Shown here piece after piece: positions 12,301 to 25,394 of a stretch of 64,000 bases of DNA. A program made the position numbers and the translations under genes. Origin of the DNA: Litomosoides sigmodontis (lineage: Eukaryota > Nematoda > Chromadorea > Rhabditida > Onchocercidae); contig OY718803.1 in the NCBI GenBank assembly GCA_963070105.1, positions 5,872,507 through 5,936,506 on the forward strand, given 5' to 3'. The notes beneath the pieces are model-generated. The model saw nothing but the letters and a program-made list of their open reading frames with translations, searched no databases and was not told the DNA's origin. Positions within the stretch are counted from its first letter, which is position 1; each line of letters begins with the position of its first letter.

Positions 12301-14934
12301 TCAGCTCGTTCTGCAACACAGAAAATGGTTTAACGAACATGTATTTTATATATAACGAAAACAGTTTCTGGATATTCACTGCATAACTTATGGAACTCAT
12401 CAAAATTCATGAAAAAAATTTAACTTGCACCACACTACCAAACAAAGAATTTCAAAATCCATTGTAAAAAAATTTGGAACTTACAATCATAACTTGAAAG
12501 GCATTGTATATTTTAATCATTGCTTTATCGAAATAACAGCCTACTGCAAACTGAGTTAGAAGTTGCACATGCTAAAAATACCACAGCCTTCAATCTGCAC
12601 AATAATTAGTCAAAAAATATCACTGGCAATATTTCGGAAATTCGTCAAAAGATAAATCAAAGAGATGCTAGTTTCAATATTTCGAAAGACTGCACGCATA
12701 AAATAAAAGAAGTATGCCTTCATCGCTTATATGTTCTTTTATCAAAAAGAAATAGAAGTCTGTCGATGCTTAAAACAGAATGAATACGAACTTAAACGGA
12801 ACGAATATGGTCAGGAAAATAGATGGAAATTAGTACTTACTTTTTCTAATTGTGCGACAAGCTGTTGAAGTTCATAAAATGAAAAGAAAGGAGGATTTCC
12901 AACACCAGAATATAAAACAGATGAAGATGTTGCTGAAACTTTACGAAAATCATCCAGAGATGCATCTACAAGGGCGATGGTTGGTTCGACATTTCCTGGG
13001 AAAGAATTCGTAAGTAGTGTTTTGCTCTTCCTAATATTCAGTTTGTTGTCATCCTGCCTAGCCAATTCGCACGATTTGTTTTCATCCTGAATAAAAAAAA
13101 TTAAGCATTTTTACAGTGTCCACTTCAAAAATTCAACACAGCGAAGAGAGATATACTCAACCGAGCTGGATAGTCTAAATTTCTGGTGAATAAATTTTAT
13201 CTGCATTAATTATCTACCACCAATATAACTGGAAGGATCATGCTTCCGTGAAAACAACATGATTAATATTAGTTCTTCATTTCATTTCGACACAATATTT
13301 TAAGCCACCTTTATGGAATCGATGGTTTGCTCCAAATGTTCAGGTAAAGGCAACAAACGGGCTTCCAATAAATCTTGCAATAAGTTTTCGACTTCCCGCA
13401 CTGCAGAGAAAATAATCATTCAAACTTGGTGATTAACTTTTTACAACAAAATAGGTGTAGATAACATATAGCGAAAAGAACTACAAATATAATTACAAGG
13501 TATTTCTGTGGCGCGATCTTTTCGCAGTTCGTACTCTTCTATTATGTCATCTGCATCTGCATCCGAAAGAAAATTATATTCGGGGTCTTCAGCCTCTGAA
13601 ACATCGTATGAAAATAAGTAATCAAAATACAGACATTATGCTGCCAATACTTTTACAATAGGACGAAAAGTTTGACAAACGATGAGAAAATACCATCAAG
13701 ATCATATTTTGAGGGATCATTCAGATTTGAAATGAACTCCACATATTCCGGATCATCTACTGCGGTATACAATAAAACATCATCGCCAAAGTTTGGCACA
13801 CTTTCTGTGTAAACATTACTTTCATGTTTTGAGCGTGTATGCAGTGCGGGTGCTACATCATCAATTCCTACCTGAAGCAAGTTGATAACACCGTTTCATG
13901 TATTTTTTTCTTCATTTGAAATTTTATCTAATGCAAAGTGATATAAAAAAGTGCACCTGAAGCGTACTGTTCAAAACTTCAGGCCGAATTTCCGCAGTAC
14001 CTGCCTCATTTTCTACCTCCCCTTCGCTCGCATCCTCATCCTGAAAGTTAAAAATAAAATCCGAAATGTATTTAGTTTCATAAAAACGTCCACGGTCTAT
14101 CAACCACTTTTGTTCTCCTAATCAAAAAACCAAAAGTCAAACAAACGTTTGAAAATCGCACGAAACTTGTAAAGTAAAGAAATGCCACAAGAAAATACAC
14201 CTGTTCAGGGAGATAATCGTCATCATCTTCATTGGAATCATATTCAACATCAAGAAAAGTTCGTGAAGCGCGAGACACAGCCACAACACCTTCTTCCTTC
14301 AGATTAGTGTGCTGCAAAAGAGTTATTGAATAAAAAGCTATGAGTAACAGGAACAAATGCTTGATAAAACTTCAAACGAAGTTAACAGAAAAAACAAATG
14401 GCCAAGCTTTACTGACTAATTCGTATTATACGACCCACCGTTTCTTGTCTAGACAAATGTTTTGTTCTTGATCTTGTCAACTTAAGATCTGCAACCGCAG
14501 AGCTTTCATCCAATCCCATGATAACAGATATCACTTGAGGATTTTTTATCATATGCTGCAAATATTATAACTTAAGAACGGTAAAATACTTATTTCAAAA
14601 AATCTGAAGCAATGGAACTTCACTACATTTATTCAAATTGCTTAGAATTGTAAATCCTTTCTAATTTAATTTTCCTTCTACCCAGCCCCCTACTATTCGA
14701 GTAAGAAATGGTATCATTTCTTCAAATGTCAGACATTGAAAAAGAACTTACGTGTAATATAGACTTCACATTAACAGCTGTAAGGTTAAGTGATTTGGCT
14801 TTCATTTCCAACTTCTCGTCTATATGTTTCCACATCTTGACAATTTCTTCTCTTTCTTGGATTTCTTTGATTTTTTCCTTTCCATTATCACGCGTGCTCA
14901 AAACATTTTTACGGATGCTAACTTCATCATCCAT
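6378..14934 (-). CDS. gon-4: GON4L / GON-4 chromatin-associated regulator
   Basis: Twenty-six exons join without a frame break to about 1552 residues: 14934-14752, 14555-14439, 14311-14201, 14040-13957, 13871-13694, 13595-13497, 13400-13309, 13086-12841, 12571-12485, 12310-12163, 12061-12009, 11880-11653, 11553-11443, 11383-11282, 11107-10957, 10748-10512, 10335-9919, 9786-9664, 9594-9540, 9430-9049, 8881-8636, 8548-8390, 8100-8034, 7818-7704, 7441-7319, 7122-6378. GON4L hallmarks are KLEMKAKSLNLTAVNVKSIL-like sequence near the start, LKLTRSRTK, an acidic SNEDDDDY stretch, DPEYNFL, FIREEECLLALGLYQF (about 475-490), a PAH-like helical region (about 1075-1260) and a C-terminal Myb/SANT-like domain beginning RKWTIEEDRKILYIHKENG (about 1490-1540). 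The family acts in transcriptional repression; C. elegans GON-4 is needed for gonad development. Joins at 12163/12061 and 12009/11880 are the least certain. Confidence 0.85.
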
Positions 14935-14937
14935 TGC

Positions 14938-14943
14938 CTGAAA
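14938..14943 (-). promoter_or_regulatory. Candidate trans-splice (SL) acceptor of gon-4
   Basis: TTTCAG on the minus strand lies three bases before the gon-4 ATG. A strong acceptor this close to an initiator codon is typical of nematode spliced-leader addition, though an upstream cis-spliced exon is possible. Confidence 0.55.
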
Positions 14944-16192
14944 TAACATTACCTTTTGATTCGCTGAACCACACCAACACACGTATATCCGTCTCTTAAC
15001 TCTCTTAAGTCACAAATATGCCAAGGAAATACTACCACGGAATCTGAAAAAACTAACAAGACAGTGAGTTTTCCTAAACCTCTTTTCTGACTAAATGGAA
15101 AAGCCTCCCGAACATCCAACAATCAACAAAACCTCAGCATTATATCTATCTAACACTGTCTCTACTTGATTCTCCTTTCATAAACCACCATATGATAAGA
15201 CAAAGCCAATCTGTATCTTAAGACCTATTGTAAGAATTCCTCGCTTTAAAACAATTTTGAGAAAAATCCCGAGAAAGTTTTCTCATGCTTCTGCATATAA
15301 CACAAATCTCGATAAGCACTTAAATGTTCTGTTGAAACAGAATAGAGAATTAGTTAGAAATCAAGAAATCATTTTTTATGCTCTTATTGAAACGAAGAGA
15401 AAACTAAAGCATCTATAAATACTAATAAATGTACATTTCAATGCAATTCCCCCTATGACGAACGGAACCAAACAAATTGAAAACAAGCTGAATTCTGTCA
15501 TGGATGGATTGCAAAAGGATGTACAGCTGTGAAAGAATAAGAAACAAGAAACAAAATACAATGATGCCCTCAGATCACAGTATATTAAAATTCACAAAAC
15601 TATCAACTGATAGAACGGAAAAATGAAGCAGTGATGTAAAAGAAAGCAAAACAAAAAAAACATTATATATATATATATAATGTAAGTGCAAAAGGCAGAT
15701 ATATTTGAAAATAAATTACAGTAAATCAACGTATAGGTAACAGTGTACTTTGATGCTATCTAGCCACAAACAGTTGTATAAAAATAAATTTGATAGTCTT
15801 ATGTTTCAATGACACAATCAAAAACAAGGGACATTTCATTTATAAATAAATGAAGCAAAACAATTACAGAACATCCGACGCAGTTGTTTAAAGATATCTT
15901 TAATACTATGTTCAACAGAAAAACCATTTACAGAAATAACCACTTTCCATCAAATTAATCGATTGTTTGCTACAATTCAATGCTTTGCGGTAATAATTCA
16001 AACAAAGGCTAAGGAAAATACAATGGGAAAGATGGAATAATAACGACATGCAGTGTAAATAAGGAAACAGCAAATGAAGGACATATTTGAAGAAAGCAAG
16101 CAATTGTTCCCGTTGAGTAAAGACTAACTAAAAAATTCATATCAATTTTTAGCGACAAAACCTGTCCTAAACTTTTAAAGGATCTAGCTTGT
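14944..16192. other. Intergenic, between Axin 3' end and gon-4
   Basis: No coding exon is supported. A palindromic AT repeat occurs at 15661-15682. The stretch carries the Axin 3' flank and the gon-4 upstream region, both on the minus strand. Confidence 0.45.
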
Positions 16193-16198
16193 TTTATT
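16193..16198 (-). promoter_or_regulatory. Candidate poly(A) signal for Axin
   Basis: AATAAA on the minus strand, about 140 nt past the Axin stop codon. Confidence 0.5.
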
Positions 16199-16335
16199 TG
16201 AAACCGCAACTATTAAATTTTAAGAATGCGAGGTTTACATTCAATACCTAAGGAAAATAAGTGTTTCAGAGAACTAATAATTAAAACCCTGAAAATTGCT
16301 ATTCCGCTTATGAAAAATCAAACAAGCGAAGATTT

Positions 16336-19300
16336 CTATTCAGAATCAGAGACTGACTTGCATTCAGCTGTTATACGACCTTCGTATACCGGTAATATTG
16401 TGGCATCGTCGTTGACAAGGAGCAATTGGTAGGGCGAATTGCCATCTTCACAAGCAGTCTTGAAATAGAATCTGAAGCGAATGAAGCAATAAAATCTCAA
16501 TGCAGTTAAAAAGTGTTTTGACTCATGCAATCTAACAATCAAAAAAATATATAATATAAAGTAATGGGATTCTTAGTATTTACTGCATTTAAATAGACAT
16601 TTAAGAAAACTAGCTCTTTACCATTTATTACGAACTACAAGGTAAGTAAATGAGTATTCATTTCAAGAAATATATTTAATTTTTGCATAAGATAACGCAA
16701 TTAAAGAAATGGCCTAAACATTTATAAAAAAACTAACTGCAAACTTGATTTTGATGAAATGCCTAAGTATTTACGAAACTCTCGAAATGTTATCGGGTGT
16801 ATTGGGACATGCGCAACCACTGGTACACGACCTTTTTCTTTGTAGCTAATGGTTACCAGCTGTTTCGGGTCCGTTCCTCCTCTTGAACGACTAAACAATA
16901 CGTAAAAAAATTCTAACGCAGAAGATAAATTAAGCTTAATTAAAAACCAAAAATTAAAGTGCAAGAGCAATGGCATATATAAGCAATGTCTTCAAATACT
17001 AAGACAAAAGCCAGCTTACGACAGTGAACCGAAATCATGATTTTGTTTGTGGTTGTTTCTGCGACCAGAACTACTGCTGCCTGCACAACCACTATATGAA
17101 AGCATTCGAGCTTTTTGAAAGATAGCAGCACGTGCTGCTTCATCACGTTCACTTAAAGATGATGGAGCCATCGACTCGATACCCGATGTGTCATAAATAG
17201 CCATAGACTTCATATCACATCTAAAAATGCAATCAGTAGATATATGCTACATGGCCTTCTCATTTTTTACTAGAAAATTACAATCAACATTAACGAATTC
17301 CAAACAAATTTTACCTAACTATTGCCTTACAATCTTCCATGTATAAATTGTCTAATTTCGTCAGTGGGAAGATATAACCATGATTTTTCAGTTTCAAACT
17401 GCCTTTTCTTACTGCAGATGTTTATTAGCAAAATGTAACAAAGGTACAAGAATATAATGACACTTTTATATAAAAGTTCCAATTAACAGTTTACTAAACA
17501 TGTAAAACAACTAGTAGTTTTTCGCAATTTCTTACTAACGTAAAAGCAAGTAAATAAGAAGTCATTGAAACTAGTTTACCGTGCTCCTTTCAGTGTAACA
17601 GAATTAACATTTGTCATTCGATTATGCCGACTAATCGGTGGCGGGGCAAAACCATTTGTGGTATAAGGATTCGGTGCATAAAAAACATTAGCTAGAGACG
17701 AAGTTACATAGTGCCGAAAGCGTTCCGGTGAACTTGATCCTAAAAGCACAGAATCCACAAATTTGCTATAAAAAAGGTATTAGATACAGATATCAAAACT
17801 GATGGTAAAAAAACAGTGCTAAATTTCATTCTAATTAATTCCATTTTAGAAGTGTTTAACTAAAATTTATAAGAAGTCCACTTGGTGATCGACGTCGAAA
17901 ACGAAGCGACTGGGCATTCAGGGAATCTGGGGAATGATATGAGGGTGACGGTTTGCTAGAATCATCTGCCATCTTTTGCCGTACATATCGTTCCAGTTCA
18001 TCCTCTTCTTCAGCAACTGTTGGTTCAACGTCATTTACAACTTCGCGTGCGGAGCACTTACGACTCTGCAGAAAACATGACTAGTTAATTTGCTTGCATA
18101 TTTTGAAAATTGCAAAAAAAAGGATTTTTATGTGAATCACCAATACTTTCTGTCCGAAATAGTTGCAGTTACCTCGATAGCACGAAGCTGCTGGCACATG
18201 ACATCATTCCTCTTTCGACGGGCACTTAAAACGTTCAATTTTTCAATTAGAAGTGCAGCAAAAGCTCGTCGACCTTCCTCTGTACAGTGAGTGACCATCG
18301 GTCCACCATCAACTCTTTCCACCCTCTGACAACATTATTACGATTACTTCGTGGCTTCCTCCTATCAATATAGAATTAACAAAAAGAAACTGTATTTAGG
18401 ACATCATCAACATCAGGCAACAGATTTAGTTTTCAGTTCTTTTAATGGCTTCCTCATGCTCCAAAATCAATATAAGGTAGGCTTCAAAATACCGCTAGTG
18501 TATGTGTAGCTGGATTGCCTTTTAACTGCTCTTCTCGAATTGTACTTAATTTTACTGCTGGATGCTGACCATTAGCATCACTTGAAAAAGTAGACGATAC
18601 TGTAGAATCATTTTTACTAGTTGTTGCATTGCAGATGTATGGAGTTTTCATTACTGGACGATATAATTTCTCCACTTCACTGCAGCAGAAATCAAAGACC
18701 TTATCGAATTTCAAAAAGCACACTTCAAATGCACAAAAGACACAGCACAGTTAAAGACATATGAGAATTATTAGTAATGAGAATCATTCTAATTTCGTAA
18801 TAAGACGAAGTTTCTTATTCTAATTAATTGAAAAGGTTATTTAAGATCTAACCTTTCACCTAATGTGGTTTCCCGTTCATGTTGTGTTTTCAGCAACATT
18901 TCGGCAGTAAGGGTTGGTTGACAAGGATATGATTTCCGCTGTTTGCGACCTGATATAAGTGAAGAAGAAATACGAGGAGCTTTCGGTGTGTATTCGTCCA
19001 CTCGATTGTAAGCGTCAATGAATTCTTCAGACGAAACAAACTGAGCATGTTGCTGTCGCAAATATTGCTCTACGGGTAGAACTACACAGTCGAACACTGT
19101 CGGATCCGGATCACCAGCAGAAAAGGCATGAACTCGAAAGCTCACTTCTCGCCGAAGATCCTAAAATGCTATAAACCACAATGTGAACTACCGATTTTCT
19201 CTCAACAAAATTTCTGGATAGTTCAGCAATTCTGACCGGTTGTTTACTGTTCCACCCAAATTATTGCCTTACCGATTTAATGATTGTTGAGGGCAAAAAT

Positions 19301-19906
19301 TAACGGATAACTCAATAAAAACAAAGTACCTCATGCAAAAAAGAACAAACACCAGTTTTTAAACTGATATACTTCTGATGCAAACTACGCGCAAGTTCTG
19401 CAGCACGACCATTCTTCATCATACACATATTTCTTAAATATTTCAAACAACAGTGCCAGATTGAGTTACAATCAGAATGCATAACTGTTAATACTAATAA
19501 ACATTCAGTATAAACACCTGATTGTCATATACATGATAACGAAAATTACATCCTCCTTACGTAGCAAACCACAGGATAAGCTGTTAACATGAAAAGCTGA
19601 CTGACTTCCTACCATTACTAAGCTAAAGAGAGAGAGAGAGAGAGAGAAGGCGAAAATACTTTTGTGAGGAAGCTTGTAATCACAGCATATTGAATCTGTA
19701 AAGTTATTCGTAGTATCAAATAAGGTATTTGAGTTTCCGAATGACACTTACTTGTATGCTATGATGGCAAAGTGCAAATTAATGGGATGTTCGGCTAGCG
19801 ATGACTCATTCTTCATCCATTTCTTGAACGCTTCCAATGCATCCCGATCCTCCAGCACATTTTCGAGCTTCTGAGACCACCAGTGTCGTTCTTCCGCTGG
19901 TCCCAT
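16336..19906 (-). CDS. pry-1: Axin (PRY-1-like) Wnt scaffold
   Basis: Ten exons join in frame to about 579 residues, close to PRY-1 length: 19906-19752, 19432-19330, 19160-18853, 18679-18493, 18325-18173, 18065-17882, 17739-17580, 17220-17020, 16890-16738, 16471-16336. An RGS domain covers about residues 8-150 ([49 protein letters not shown]). [17 protein letters not shown] matches the conserved helix after the RGS linker. [13 protein letters not shown] with SYHSPDS resembles the vertebrate Axin block beside the beta-catenin site. A C-terminal DIX domain spans about 493-577 ([39 protein letters not shown]). Axin is the scaffold of the beta-catenin destruction complex and polymerises through DIX. 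No clear tankyrase-binding motif or GSK3 helix was recognised. The start is chosen because the RGS domain begins right after it, as in PRY-1; an upstream exon cannot be excluded. Confidence 0.9.
19627..19647. repeat. (AG)n microsatellite in an Axin intron
   Basis: A run of about ten AG dinucleotides lies in the first Axin intron. Confidence 0.9.
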
Positions 19907-20944
19907 TCTCCTTCCGTAAATATCAAAACAATAGCTTCTTCAAAGATAACCTTGTCCGAACTCTGTTTAACTCCCCGCATGAATCCCCTACAAACAGAAT
20001 TAGTGGCAGCAGCCTACCCTTTCTTTATCCCTCACCAACAGCTCCATCGTCCTCGACCCTTTTTTATCTCTTTAACAATAATCCGTTAGGATGTTGGGAT
20101 AAAACCCTCTAACCTACCAAGTAACCCGCATTAAATCGAAATTGCTCCCACACCATCATAGCTTCCATAACAACCTCCATCTCGCATGCTCGACATCGAA
20201 ATTTCAGATCTAAAAATGAGATTTTTCCTGCAGGAAAGGCCGTTTGAGGCGGTAATTTGAATTTGAAGAATATTTCAGGCCGAACAGGAAGGGTCAGACT
20301 TGACCCGAATTGGACGAGCCACGTTGAAAGACAAATGAAATAGTGCCATCACATGCTACTAATAACTGCTAACATGGGATTTTTGAAGGGAGTCTGAGAA
20401 CGGTAAATGAGGCTAAATGGACACTTCAAGTTCCAAGTCAGCCCGTAAACTTTGATACTTTTATAATTGTCGCATATCACATTGCGATGTCCCTGCCATC
20501 CATTAGGCGCAGTAGGCAATAAGCAGTTAGTTGCAGATAATTTATATGTAAACAATGATGAGTAAGCAGTAGTAGTTACTGGGTTTGATGAACCGGTCAA
20601 TCTTTTAAAATTTTCAAACACGAAGAATTTACAGAAGCGAGGAATCATTGATCGATGAATGATTATTAACTTCGAGATATTCGCGCATCGCTGAAGATCA
20701 TTTTTGAAGAGCTGCTGTCACACGTTCACACGAAAGGTGCTAATTATCTTGTCATTTATCCCCCGTGTAGTATGTGTGCTTCCCGGCCTGGGAAGGACGA
20801 TTTCGTGCTCGTTTTCATGTTCGTTTTAATTACGTTTTACTTCTCAACATTCTTTTGTGCACCACTGTCCAGCAAATATTTGTATTCTAGCAAACAAATT
20901 TAAATGGAAATAATTCTAACTGTTGCTACGTCACTTTCACATCA
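19907..20944. other. Intergenic, upstream of Axin
   Basis: No coding exon could be supported. Two overlapping plus-strand frames at 19837-20112 are shadows of the Axin first exon and its flank. Axin promoter elements presumably lie here, but none is recognisable. Confidence 0.4.
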
Positions 20945-23225
20945 CTACAAACTTTGAGTATTGAGAGACAGTGTTTCACAAGCTTCATCCCAGTCTTTCC
21001 AGTACATTTCACGCATTTGTTGAATGAAGGATACTAAATTAGGAGTGTTGTTTTCCATATATTTCCGTAAAATATCACTATCCATCGGAGTGTAGAACAC
21101 TTGACTTAAATTACCGAAAGCAATCGCATCCAACTGAAATTATTTTCACAGATACTGCTGGGTAAGTAGTTTCGATGGTTTGTTTGTTGAACTGCTAGAA
21201 CACCAGAACGGATCTCCCAAAATAAGCAGTAAAATATTTGTGGAATATGCTTTTCCTACTTGTAATGATTAAAAAAAATTGTGAAGTGTATTTAATAAAA
21301 TTCTAGACTTCGATGCTTTAATCGGTTTCCAGAAAGAAACTTACCGTAGTAGGTGCAGAACCAAAAAAGTACTTTTTGTCACCGAGGAAAACAGATAACG
21401 CTGTTAAATCTTTCTTTGCAATGTTTTCCACTTCATCGATTGTATGCCTACCAATTCCTTGCCAGTAGCATAATTTCCAAATCTGTAAAGTCAATCAATG
21501 CCTTAATTCAGTGAGTGAGTGCCTCAGTCGGCTAATATCAATATCAGCGATCAGGCTGTCTTATCACCGATAAACAAACAAGCGATTCACTACCACTTTC
21601 ACAGTAAAGGTACCTTTTTCCGGAACTGTTCCACAAATACATACTGGAAAACGACTTTTTTAATGCCTTCGAAGTGCCTGCTGAAACCTTCCTCTGTTGC
21701 CATGAATTTATTGTTTTTGCCGCGGTTGTACACTACGACCCTGCAACACAAGATGGAGAATATTGTTGTAGGCATCCGTTCTTTATTATTGCTCTGACAG
21801 TAATTTATTAATATTCTTCGCTGATTGCCTGTGTACTGTAAATTACTTTTCCTCTCAATTCTACCTGACTATTTACTTCATCGCTAATTACGGTATTTTT
21901 CTCAGTTTTTTCGGAGAAAACCGTCAGAAAGGTTGAAGTTATTAAATTCTATAAAGTAATATTTTTAAAACAGGTTATCATCTACAACAAGTGTTTTGAA
22001 TTAAAAGACAAATGGTTAGGTTTTATGAGATGTTTTGAAATTCCACGACCATCTTATAGATTCCTCAAGCAAATGAGCAAAAGCTCGGGCTTGAGCTTTT
22101 TCCATCGGATTCAGTCGCTCCTCCAAATCGATCTGAAATGATAGTTAACTATGTGGTCATTTAAAAGGAGAATGAAGGAAGCTGCAGTTAGAGAATTCTG
22201 GAACTAGAAATAATTATCCATCCAAATCAGTCCTAACACTCTTTTCGCACGTGCCAGGAAAGAAATGACTTAAAGTAAGGTGCAACACCTTAATAAATAT
22301 TATTAACTGAGAAAATGTTCACAAATGAACCTTAAAGAGTCGGGAAAGATGCTCAATGCAAAAGTTACTGTCCGCTATTTGTCGTCCATTCAATTCAATA
22401 AACGGAATCTGTTTTTTGGACGAGAATTTAGTGAATTCATTGCTGATATTCTGTAAAATTGCGATTAAATGCAAATGTACTACTTGATCGCTTATATTTC
22501 TCAGCTTATTTCTTTCTAAGTGCTTTGAATTGAATTCTAATTCTTCTTGATGCAATGAAATCCGCCGACCATCCTGTTTTCTCAGCTGTGTAAGAAAAGA
22601 ATACAGGCTAGCACAAAAAGCACTCTACCACACTGATAGTTTCTCATTAGCTGCTCGACAATTCCTTTATTTTGAAATACCTGAAATTAAAGCACCTCCG
22701 AAGTAACGCTACTTCTACTCAACATTCACTGAGGCAAGAAATATACAGGCAAAATTCTGATAGAGTTTCGAAAGTGTACGAAAGCGAAAAGCAGTTTCTC
22801 TCCTGTACGATAACTAACATTTGCTCATTGTAATGACAAATTAAAACGAATATAGCTTAGCTTGCCAACTAGAAACAAATACAGTTTAGCTTACAAACTC
22901 TCCATTGCCTGAAGCGAAAATTGAATAATACAGTTATAGGTCAGCTAACTGTGGTTTGAAGATGTGCGTGCTTGGAGACAATGAAGAATGCAGAGGAGTT
23001 TGTGTAGTTTCATATAATCTGAGCTCTATCTCATTTGAGTTTGAAATCTCCCATAAAAAATTGCTAAATTCATCTTACCGAATATGGAATTTTAGTCATC
23101 CGAAGCCAAGTTTCCAATTTTAAGGCGAACATTGATAAACTCGGAACACATCCTGCTCTCGGGAACTGCACTAAGTATACATGATCTCGTTGCCAATCTC
23201 GTTTCAGTAAATGGGGTGTTGGCAT
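20945..23225 (-). CDS. FAX/CDR-family GST-fold protein (failed axon connections type)
   Basis: Exons 23225-23079, 22450-22331, 22132-22050, 21740-21614, 21482-21345 and 21133-20945 join in frame to 267 residues from the first ATG. Family signatures are VYLVQFPRAGCVPSLSMFAL, LKLETWLRMTKIPYS, KQIPFIELNGRQIADSNF, YWQGIGRH and a C-terminal PNLVSFIQQM-MYWKDWDE block: a thioredoxin-like N-terminal and a GST-like C-terminal half. Metazoan relatives include Drosophila Failed axon connections, vertebrate FAXC and C. elegans cadmium-responsive CDR proteins. The frame stays open upstream to about 23345 and encodes a hydrophobic run (LTFTLLFILQLAW) like the N-terminal anchor of CDR proteins. No ATG is found there, so the true start is probably in an unlocated upstream exon. 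Enzymatic activity is not established for the family. Confidence 0.82.
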
Positions 23226-24735
23226 ATTCTTCCACGCTAATTGCAGAATAAATAACAAGGTGAAAGTGAGGGAGGATTGAAACCAGCGTTTCGAGTTTCT
23301 GTGAAACTGACAAGAGCGCTGATAGACATAAAAAAAAACTAACAAACTGTTTGTTTCACAGCATCAATATGTCATAAACGGGTTGTACCATTCTTTCTAA
23401 GAATCAAAAGCACCTACTGAAGTGGCGATAGTAGCAGGACAGTAGCAAAGGAATTGATAGTGGTGTGGTAGTGGTGGAAAAACGTGTTATCATGGGTTGA
23501 ACGGATGTCGTTTGAAGTGATGAACGATCAGTGGTGGACTGACACGTCTCGTGCGGTAAAGTGAGATGAAATGACGAGCAGAAACTAATCTGGACGTCAC
23601 AAAAATTCAACGCACAGCGCCTTTCAGGCCGGTTCTATTCCTGTATAAACTAGTTTTAAACAAAGAAAATGAGTATCGAACCTTATGTGTTGCAGAAGTA
23701 AATATCCTTCGCGAACATAACTTTTGATTTTCCTCGTCCAACCACAACCGATTATTTCACTCACTCAGTTTCTCGTCCTTTCTTGCTTCGTCGAGGTCGA
23801 TGGAAGGAACTTCGTACTTTTAATCTTTACAACTAGCGCTTCAGAACAAATACATTACTGTAGTGAGCTATCTTCCCAACTTTCGTCAAATTTGGGAAAA
23901 ATTGCCAAAATTTAGTCAAATAATAAACTGACTGCATATTAATCCAAAAACCGATGCAAGTGGAATATTAAATTTCTTCGTATACCTTGAAATCAATTGT
24001 AAAGTGAGGTGGCAAGGGAAGAACTTCCAGAGACGAATTCCACTTCTAACGGTGCGTACCTGGTCATTCATATTATTCGATTAATTGAATTCGTTTACAT
24101 TCCATACCTTCTTGTTAGGTTCTACACTGGCAAAAAAATCCATTGGATAACTGTAACTGCTTCGCCCGCACTTACTGACAGCTGTTGGATAGAGAGCCAT
24201 CAGTGTAGTAGTAGTAGTAGTAATGAGGAGGCAAAAGAACCAAATCATGGTAGCGCTTGAAAATAACGATCCGTGAAGGCGGCATTCTTAAATTCCAACA
24301 AAGAACAGAAATAAGCAGCTAACACTTGCAATTCACCAAGAGGCAGAAAAGGAGAAAAGGGAAGAAGAAACGGTGAAATAATTAATTAGGAAAATAGCTA
24401 CCAACAAAAGGTGAGGATCGCAGCACTCTGCGACGGCAACGAAGTCATGAAGAAGCGAGGAAAACACGAAACAGTAGCTCAGAGGAGTAGCAGGATCTGC
24501 AACTAAGAGCAGGACAGGAGATGTCAAAAGGAACGAGCGGAGCAGGCGGTATCAGCAGCCGGTGCTCCTCCGGACTGGCTGGAAATGCTCGCAGTACAGC
24601 ACAGCCAGTAACTTTCTGCTCTTCCACTTTATCCCCACCTGTAAATAAGTCCACGTAACTCCTTTATAATTCATAGCTCACGCACACACTCAAGCATCTA
24701 TCTATCTCGCAGCTAAAAATGTCTGGATGCAGATG

Positions 24736-24814
24736 CGCGTTTGTGCGTATGTGTGTGCGTGTGCGTTTGTGCACGTGCATGCATGAATGCATGTATCTGT
24801 GTGTGTGCGTGCCC
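24736..24814. repeat. GT-rich alternating purine/pyrimidine tract
   Basis: About 80 bp of TGTG/TGCG/TGCA alternation on the plus strand, a sequence type able to adopt Z-form DNA. Confidence 0.8.
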
Positions 24815-25206
24815 GTGCTAGTTAACTTAATTATGCTTAGGCGATGAGTGCATGAAGCGCAGTTTGATGAATGTAGTAATAGTAGTGGCTTTAATGGTTG
24901 GCAGTGCTACGTGATTAGCGCAGCTACCTGATTGGCGTGGTTTTATCAATAAAAGTAGCTAAGCCTTCATCCAACTCAGTCTGGAAAACCGTGTAGCTGT
25001 CTCTTTGTCCGACGCATGACGAGTTCCGTCCGGCCAATGGTAATCGGATGAAGTAAGTGCACAAGCATGGTTACTTTTCCCTTCTCTCTTTCGCCTCTCA
25101 TCCACAACGAAGTCTTTCCTCTCGCAAGCAATCTTTATGATTAATGTGTGACATCAAACCAAGAAGGAGTAGAAGTGAGTGACAGCCCTTGCTCGTTTCA
25201 CTCGAT

Positions 25207-25246
25207 ATCCATCCATCCATCCATCCATCCGGCCGGCCGGCCGGCC
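25207..25246. repeat. (ATCC)6 followed by (GGCC)4
   Basis: Six ATCC tetramers run directly into four GGCC tetramers. The GC-rich block is conspicuous in an AT-rich locus. Confidence 0.92.
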
Positions 25247-25354
25247 GTCTCTCTCCTTACTCTGTGCAATGTGCCTGACCTATTTTGCTGCTCTCTGCAT
25301 GACGCAGCAACTCCCTTTCTACCGCAACACACAGATGGCACCAGCCAAAAGCGC

Positions 25355-25394
25355 CTAGCTAGCTGGCTAGCTAGCTCGCTAGCTAGCTAGCTAG
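25355..25394. repeat. Imperfect (CTAG)n tract
   Basis: About ten CTAG tetramers with two substitutions. CTAG is self-complementary, so the tract is fully palindromic. Confidence 0.9.
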
